A DNA stretch of 10,808 bases from Baffinella frigidus (Eukaryota; Cryptophyceae; Cryptomonadales; Baffinellaceae), in assembly GCA_026770585.1 (NCBI GenBank), contig MU646344.1, positions 503,950 through 514,757 of the forward strand, written 5' to 3'. A program made the translations under genes and the position numbers. The notes beneath the pieces are model-generated. The model did no database searches. It was not told the DNA's origin and saw nothing but the letters and a program-made list of their open reading frames with translations. Shown here one piece after another: positions 1 to 5,800 of the stretch. Numbering within the stretch: the first letter of the stretch is position 1; every line of letters begins with the position of its first letter.

Positions 1-211
1 CCCCCTAGTGTGCACGCATCCCGGTACCTGTACTTGGGTTGCCGGACCCGACGTCGAGAGTTGCGGTGGATGGTGTGTGTGCGAGGTTGATGGTGAGGGG
101 AAACCTCTGAACCTGGGCATCCCCGCGGGGTTGATGGCGAGAGGTGGATCGACTCCGCCTGACCTGGAGGCATGCTTGCTGGGCCCGCGCCAGCTCTCGA
201 AGCGAGTTGGT

Positions 212-521
212 TTAGGGTTTAGAGTTTAGGGTTTAGGGTTGAGGGTTTAGGGTTGAGGGTTTAGGGATTAGGGTTGAGGGATTAGGGTTGAGGGTTGAGG
301 GATTTGGAATTTGGGTTTTGGGTTTGGGGTTTAGGGTTTAGGGTTTAGAGTTTAGGGTTTAGGGTTTAGGGTTTAGGGGTTAGAGGCAAGGGATAGGCGT
401 TTAGGGTTTAGGGTTTAGGGATTCGGGATTAGGGTTCAGGACTTAGGGTTTAGGGGTTTGGGATTGGGGTTTGGGGTTTATGGTTCAGGGTTGAAGGGTC
501 GAAGGGCTGGAGGGTTGCAGG
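212..521 (+). repeat. Degenerate telomere-like heptamer array (TTTAGGG/TTGAGGG)
   Basis: Runs of TTTAGGG alternate with TTGAGGG, GATTAGGG and other one-base variants, with the G-rich strand on plus. It decays into diverged 7-mers toward the right edge. It is internal to the window and imperfect, so it is an interstitial telomere-like sequence and not a chromosome end. No gene is visible in 1-211; a short minus-strand stretch there reads like an amphipathic peptide but has no convincing splice acceptor. Confidence 0.85.
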
Positions 522-664
522 GAAAGCCACCGCGTTGGTGCTGAGCGCGAGTGGATGTGTGGGGGAGCAGCAAGGCTGAGAGATTGATACTTTATTGCCG
601 AACAACCGCGCATGCTGCGCATTGTGCCACTACTGCACCCCGTGTCGGCCGCTCATACGAGAAT

Positions 665-750
665 TATGGATTCTAACTCCACCTCCTATGGATTCTAACT
701 CCACCTCCTATGGATTCTAACTCCGGATGGATTCTAACTCCACCTCCTAC
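665..750 (+). repeat. 22-bp tandem repeat (TATGGATTCTAACTCCACCTCC type)
   Basis: Three back-to-back 22-bp units start at about 665, 687 and 709. The third is cut short and followed by GG and a further unit ending near 748. The core GGATTCTAACTCCACCTCC reappears singly near 872-892, and the tail ACTCCACCTCCTACATCCAG recurs near 890-904 and 997-1016. The unit therefore exists both as a tandem block and as dispersed pieces over ~350 bp. Between the pieces (751-870) are weak GGTTTA-like fragments. No gene is recognised in 541-1005. Confidence 0.8.
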
Positions 751-1048
751 CTGTTCAGGGTTTATTGTTTATGGTGCAGGGTGCAGGGTGTAAGGTTTAT
801 GATTGAGAGTTTAGGGATTGGGGGTAGGGCTAATGGATTAAAGTTTAAGGGTCAGGGGTTATCAGTTAAGGATGGATTCTAACTCCACCTCCTACATCCA
901 GCTCAGTTGCATTTCAATGGGAGGTTGAATAGGCGAAATTAGTTAGGGCGTAGCAAATTCAATTGGGCCTCCTAATTAAGTTCCCGATGTAGCTTACTCC
1001 ACCTCCTACATCCAGCAAGGGATCCAGCAAGAGGTCTCACGCCCGCCA

Positions 1049-1132
1049 GAAGAGTACTTCAAGACCAACCTCGGTCGGCCCCTCTCACCCTTGGAGCCCT
1101 TTCCCCCTGAGGCGGGCCCATCCCGGACCCGG
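1049..1132 (+). other. Possible coding fragment, unidentified
   Basis: A Met-less plus-strand reading frame here gives E-E-Y-F-K-T-N-L-G-R-P-L-S-P-L-E-P-F-P-P-E. It has an ordinary amino-acid mix and GC-rich third positions unlike the surrounding repeats. A CAG lies just before it and a G|GTCC lies near its right end, so it could be an internal exon. I recognise no family, and the frame runs straight into a C-rich repeat, so chance is a real alternative. Confidence 0.15.
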
Positions 1133-1137
1133 TCCTC

Positions 1138-1360
1138 ACACCTCCCCCCCCCCCTCCCGCCTTCCCCCCACCCTGCCTGCTGGTGTGCCACACTGCCTCG
1201 ACCTACTGCCTCCCTCCCACCCTGGCACCCGCTCCTCTGATGGTGTGCCCCTCTCCCTCCACCTCCTGCCCCCCCCCACCCTGCCACTGGGTGTGTGCCG
1301 CCCCCTCCACCTACTCTGCCCCCCCCCCAACCCTCTCACCCCCTCCTCTGATGCCATCAC
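1138..1360 (+). repeat. Pyrimidine-rich imperfect tandem repeat (~50-60 bp units)
   Basis: Three to four imperfect units share the pattern CCCACCCTG...GGTGTG(C/T)...CCTCCACCTACTGCC followed by a C8-C10 run. Cytosine makes up well over half of the plus strand. Proline-rich frames across it on either strand are products of this composition, not evidence of a gene. Confidence 0.7.
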
Positions 1361-1393
1361 TGCACCTGGCGCTTGTGTTTGCTCCTATTGCAC

Positions 1394-1498
1394 AATCCCG
1401 TAAGTGCCCAGTAGGCTCATACGCCCTACGGTAGGGCCCTAGGACCTGCCTAGGACCTCCTGCCGGTCAAATTTGACCGCATGGGCACTTAAGGGATT
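1394..1498 (+). mobile_element. Family B palindromic MITE-like element, copy B1
   Basis: Terminal inverted repeats AATCCCGTAAGTGCCCA and TGGGCACTTAAGGGATT bound a 105-bp element. The interior is the family's conserved module (GTAGGCTCATACGCCCTAC, GGTAGGGCCCTAGGACCTG) and a GGTCAAATTTGACC palindrome near the right end. The 8-mer ATTGCACA occurs at 1387-1394 and 1496-1503, overlapping the element edges; it may be a target-site duplication. No coding capacity, so any movement would depend on a transposase encoded elsewhere. Confidence 0.8.
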
Positions 1499-1550
1499 GC
1501 ACACGCTCCCCCGGTTCCTCTTCTTGCAAGCACACGCAGCAATGCTATCC

Positions 1551-1674
1551 TACAGGGGCACCTCGCTCATGAGAAACTGCCCCCCCCTAGGACCCTACAG
1601 TAGGCCTGTGCCTAGGGCTTTATGGTGGTCCTTTTGGGGGGGGGGCAGTTTCTTATGAGCGAGGTACCCCTGTA
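1551..1674 (+). mobile_element. Family A palindromic MITE-like element, copy A1
   Basis: Near-perfect inverted repeats begin TACAGGGGCACCTCGCTCAT and end ATGAGCGAGGTACCCCTGTA. The interior is a second palindrome around CCCCCCTAGGACCCTACAGTAGG ending in a long G run. The outer TA on each side is consistent with a TA target duplication, as at copy A5. Small plus-strand frames reading Y-R-G-T-S-L come from the inverted repeat itself. Confidence 0.85.
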
Positions 1675-1715
1675 GTGGTATGCTGGTGTGATGCCTGGCA
1701 CTGGGGCGTGGATCA

Positions 1716-1833
1716 TACAGGGGTACCTCGCTCATAAGAAAACGCCCCCCCCTAGGACCCTACAGTACTATGCCTAGGGTCCTATGGTGGTCCTATGGGG
1801 GGGGCGTTTTCTTATGAGCGAGGTACCCCTGTA
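1716..1833 (+). mobile_element. Family A palindromic MITE-like element, copy A2
   Basis: Full-length copy with TACAGGGGTACCTCGCTCAT at the left and the exact inverse at the right. The arms read GAAAACGCCCC and GGGGCGTTTTC where other copies read AAACTGCC/GGCAGTTT, so both arms changed together. Flanking TA dinucleotides fit a TA duplication. The next 160 bp (1834-1994) holds no recognisable gene. Confidence 0.85.
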
Positions 1834-1994
1834 CACCCTGAACCATCAACGCCAAGCAGGCGGGAGCGGGCCAGAAGGAGAAGAAGGGGAATACGGCGAC
1901 GAGGGAGCCGCGCCCTAGGGTGTGTTTGGTGTTGTACAGTACATGCGGCCATCCGCAAGCTTCGCATGCGTCTCATGACAAACACCACTGCATT

Positions 1995-2098
1995 TATCCC
2001 TTTAGTGGCGAGTAGGCTCATACGCCCTACGGTAGGGCCCTAGGACCTGCCTAGGGCGAGTAAGGGTGAATATTCACCCAATGGGCACTAAAGGGATA
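1995..2098 (+). mobile_element. Family B palindromic MITE-like element, copy B2
   Basis: Inverted ends TATCCCTTTAGTG and CACTAAAGGGATA bound 104 bp. The shared module TAGGCTCATACGCCCTACGG is intact. The central palindrome is GGGTGAATATTCACCC, different in sequence from B1 but still self-complementary. Confidence 0.8.
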
Positions 2099-2132
2099 TC
2101 CAGGTCTCACCTCAATGAAGCACACGGTGGTG

Positions 2133-2245
2133 TACAGGGGTACAGGGGTACCTCGCTCATAAGAAACCGCCTCCCCCTAGGACCCTACAGTAGGACCATG
2201 CCTAGGGCCCTATGGCGGTCCTAGGGGGGGGGGCAGTTTCTGATG
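2133..2245 (+). mobile_element. Family A element, copy A3, right arm truncated
   Basis: The left end carries a doubled TACAGGGG (2133-2148), followed by the family arm ACCTCGCTCATAAGAAACCGCC and the central CCTAGGACCCTACAGTAGG. The right arm stops at GCAGTTTCTGATG, where the left part of copy A4 begins, so the terminal GAGCGAGGTACCCCTGTA is missing. This is a junction of two elements, probably by deletion or recombination. Confidence 0.75.
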
Positions 2246-2462
2246 TACCTCGCTCATTAGAAACCGCCATTCCTCCCCTATCCCATAAGTGACCAGGCGG
2301 TCAAATTTGACGGCCAAGAGGTCCTAGGCAGGTCCTAGGGCCCTACGGTAGGGCGTATGAGCCTACTGGCCACTTAAAGGTTATAACCACCCCAAGACCC
2401 TAGATAGGCCCAGTGTAGGGTCCTAGGGGGTTGTGGATTCTTCCGAGCGAGGTACCCCTGTA
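2246..2462 (+). mobile_element. Family A element, copy A4, interrupted by B3
   Basis: Left arm TACCTCGCTCATTAGAAACCG (first bases missing) and right arm CCGAGCGAGGTACCCCTGTA flank a diverged core (AAGACCCTAGATAGG, GTAGGGTCCTAGGGGG). A family B element sits in the left arm at about 2279-2384. A4 is the most diverged full A copy here and must predate the B3 insertion. Confidence 0.7.
2279..2384 (-). mobile_element. Family B element, copy B3, nested in A4
   Basis: Reverse-oriented copy. The left end TATCCCATAAGTGACCAGGC carries the GGTCAAATTTGAC palindrome, followed by inverted module GGTAGGGCGTATGAGCCTAC and the right end CCACTTAAAGGTTATA. The right terminal repeat has a small insertion relative to the left. 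It splits the left arm of element A4. Confidence 0.75.
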
Positions 2463-2685
2463 CGGATGACAGGGTGCAGCCAGTGCTCATGTTTCACCAA
2501 CCTTGACATGTTCATTCAACATCACACTCTCGACCCGCCCTTTCCCGACCAAGGTGTCCTTGATTCCAAATAATTTCCAAATACCACTTCCAACCCTTAA
2601 CCCAGGTTTGACACAACCCCCATACACCACATCGATGCTCCCGCCACTGGGGGCACCATACACTCCAGCTCTACTGGGGGCACCA
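2463..2685. other. No recognisable gene; 3' flank of CDC14
   Basis: Moderate-GC sequence between two A elements, downstream of the CDC14 stop codon. Open frames exist on both strands but match nothing I know. Near its end a 27-bp unit (ACTGGGGGCACCATACACTC...) begins at 2646 and is repeated from 2673, where it is interrupted by element A5. Confidence 0.5.
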
Positions 2686-2809
2686 TACAGGGGTACCTCG
2701 CTCATAAGAAACTGCCTTCCCCTAGGACCCTACAGTAGGCCTATGCCCAGCGCCCTATGGTGGTCCTAGGGGGGGGGGGGCAGTTTCTTATGAGCGAGGT
2801 ACCCCTGTA
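2686..2809 (+). mobile_element. Family A MITE-like element, copy A5, with proven TA insertion site
   Basis: Complete copy: TACAGGGGTACCTCGCTCAT at the left and its inverse at the right, around CCCCTAGGACCCTACAGTAGG and a G13 run. It lies inside the second of two tandem 27-bp units. The first unit (2646-2672) is an intact empty site reading GCACCATACACTCCAGCTC. The filled unit reads GCACCA-TA-element-TA-CACTCCAGCTC. The element proper is therefore about 2688-2807 (120 bp), inserted at TA with duplication of TA. A TA duplication is typical of Tc1/mariner-type transposases; the superfamily is inferred only from that. Confidence 0.88.
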
Positions 2810-2835
2810 CACTCCAGCTCCGACTGCCCCTCTTG

Positions 2836-5800
2836 TTAGGAGACGTTGAGGGACTTGAAGGAGTCCTCCCCCAGAGAGGCGACGGAGATGGCCTTCTTGC
2901 CAATTGTCGCGCGGTTGCGGTCGCCCTCTGGAGAAAGAGCGCACGGTGCACCTCCGTCACGCACGGCACCACGATACGACGCACGCCTCCGAGGTGCGGG
3001 CAGCAAAACATCAGCGCTGCCCCCGCCAACAGCAGACGTGTGCGCAACGCTTGCAGCCACCATATCCCTTAAGTGCCCAGTAGGCTCATACGCCCTACCG
3101 TAGGGCCCTAGGACCAGCCTAGGACCTCAGGCCCCCAAATTTGGAGGCCTGGTCACTTAAGGGATACAGCACGTGCGTGCCAAAGCTTGGCGACGAGGGG
3201 GAACGCGAGGGGTGGCTGGGCAGGAGGGTAGAGTGGCATCGTACGTGGCGGTTGAGTGTTGAGTGTTGAGTGTTGAGTGTTGAGTGTTGAGTGTTGAGTG
3301 TTGAGTGTTGAGTGTTGAGTGTGGAGTGTTGAGTGTTGAGTGTTGAGTGTTGAGTGTTGAGGGTTGAGTGTTGAGTGTTGAGTGTTGAGTGTTGAGTGTT
3401 GAGTGTTGAGTGTTGAGTGTTGAGTGTTGAGTGTGGAGTTTTGAGGGATCAGGATTGAGGGTTCAGGATCTGGGATGAGGGCCAACAGGTGTGGCCAAGA
3501 ACGGTACGTCGAGAGCGACAGATCTGCCCACATCTTCTTCTCATTGTGCGCAAACGCTTGCAGCTATGCGCAGCATCTGCGCGCCAACGCTCGGTGACGA
3601 GGGGGAATGCCAGCGAAGGCTGAGAGTGGGGGTTGTGGTGCAGGGTCCACGATCAGGGCCAACAGGTGTGGTGAGACACAGTGGGGAGCAGCGAGCGTCT
3701 GCACCTGCCCACATCTTCTTCTCGTTGTCCGCGAGGTAGTACTGCTGCGGCCCGATGATGCTCCCCGGACGCACGATCCTGTTCCACGCGATGAACTCCT
3801 TTGCCGTCCACCGGTACTGCCTGCTTGCGGATTTAGGGCTTAGGGCTCAGGGCTCAGGGCTCAGGGCTCAGGGCTCAGGGCTCAGGGCTCAGGGCTCATG
3901 GTGTAGGGTTTATGGTTTATGGTTTATGGTTTATGGTTTATGGTTTATGGTTTATGGTTTATGGTTTATGGTTTATGGTTTATGGTTTATGGTTTTATGG
4001 TTTCATGGTTTTGGATTTAGGGAGCAGGGTTCCGGGTTTTATGGTTTTGGATTTAGGGATGAGGGATAGGGTTTAGGGTTTACCGCATGACCCAGAGGCC
4101 GATGAGCGTGCCGGTGCGCCCCAGCCCCGCCTTGCAGTGTACCTGCGTTAGGGGTTAGGGGTTAGGGGTCAGGTGTCAGGTGTCAGGTGTCAGGGTTGAG
4201 GGTCGAGGGTCGAGGGTCGAGGGTTGAGGGTTGAGGGTCTATGGTCGAGGGTTGAGGGTCTATGGTTGAGGCTTCAGGGTGTATGGTTTTGGGGTTCGGC
4301 ACCGCGACGCAGCCCTTCTCGATGTCGCAGATCTGGAGGAAGCGCGCGGCGATCGCGGGCGGCGGCACGCTTCCGTCCAGGAAGTAGAGGTCGTAGTGGT
4401 TGAACCCCGCCTCCACGAAATCCCTGCGTTGGGTTTGTGTTATATGTATGTTTTATGTTTCATGTTTCATGTTTCATGTTTCATGTTTCATGTTTCATGT
4501 TTAATTTTTATGGTTTAGGTGTTAGCGCGCAGCACCACCCTCGTGGCTGCGAGAGCCTCACCCTCCACCGGGTACGCGGCTGCCCCTCAAGGAGAGGGGG
4601 CCTGATCCGGGGGGGGCATACTTGATTTAAAATAAAACGGATCCCTATTTGTTCATAGGAGTTGAGCGAAGGTTAATGCGGGCCCTAACTAAATTCAATT
4701 AGGGACATAATCCGGTTTGATAGGACATTCTCTTTTAAATTTAACATGTTCCCGGATGAGGCCGGCGGGCAATGACCCCATTCATGCAAAAAGCTTACGT
4801 TAACGGAGTAGTAACTTTGGTACAAAATTCATAATGGAAGACATTCTTGGGCTTTAAAAGTCCTGAAATTGCTTTTAAAATTGTTTTAGAGCTGGCAAGC
4901 CCACGTTAACCGACTCCTTAAGGGGTCCGTTAACGTAAGCTTTTCGCATTAACATAGCCAGACAGCCTGCGGCGCACTCTTGAGAATTGAGAGGCGTTGG
5001 ACGTACCCGCAGAAGAGAGCGTGCTCGGCCAGGTCTGGAGGGCAACCCCAGGGAGCGTGTGGCAACATCCGTGTGGCAAAACCCAGGGCCGAGGATGCAG
5101 AGGCACTCTCACCGTCGTTGCCGCCATGCCCCGCGGCACCTCTCACACGCCGCGGATCACCCCGATCCGGTGAATCAAGTCCAGCAACTTTGGGAGGGCC
5201 CCATATTCGGTGATTTTTTTTGGTGGAATTGGAGCCTAACACGTCAGTTTCAACCGAGACTCATAACCTCGGGACAACTAAAACTCGAACCTTAAGTACG
5301 TGTTGTTGACATTTGAGAATTCCCGTTGGGGAGCTGCTGTGGGAGATACTATTCTTGTGCCCCCCGCTCCACTCTGCCACTCTGCCACTCTGCCACTCTG
5401 CCACTCTGCCACTCTGCCACTCTGCCACTCTGCCAGCGGCAGAGTTGGTTGCAGCCACCACCCTCTCGCCTTGCAAGGCGCAGCGCAGCGGGGTCCAAGG
5501 TGGTTCAGCCCCCGTGGCATGCAAGCAGCCTGGAGGGGTTTCCCTTAATTGCGGACATGGTTGATCTGCAACGGAGGGGCGATGGCGCGCTGCCTGTCAT
5601 CCCCCGGGAGAGAGCAGCAGTCGTTGTGGAAAGCCTTGTGTGTGGGCATCTAGGCTCTAAGGGTACCTCAGGATGCAAGGTTATGAGGCTTCCTAAGTAG
5701 ACTGACCTAGGCTTCAAAAGTGGGTTATCTAGGGATTGCCGTTGGGACCTGGAATCGTAGATTTTCTTGTTGAGGCGGACAATGGCTGTCACGTTCCGTG

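Noticed and set aside
20-205. Minus-strand peptide L-A-R-A-Q-Q-A-C-L-Q before a GTCAGG donor near 165
   Set aside because: Too short, no good acceptor upstream, and the telomere-like array begins immediately.
1473-2944. Small frames containing Y-R-G-T-S-L-I-R-N on both strands
   Set aside because: They arise from the terminal inverted repeats of family A, which is why they appear on both strands.
3153-3533. 126-residue minus-strand frame rich in S-T-L-N-T-Q-H repeats as a gene
   Set aside because: It is the frame-neutral translation of the GAGTGTT array. The CDC14 model splices past it to a conserved C-terminal exon at 2927-2836. Kept only as an alternative-splicing hypothesis.
3755-4518. 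Plus-strand frames with G-L-W-F-M-V-Y and F-M-F-H-V-S-C repeats
   Set aside because: Translations of the intron heptamer arrays, antisense to CDC14 exons.
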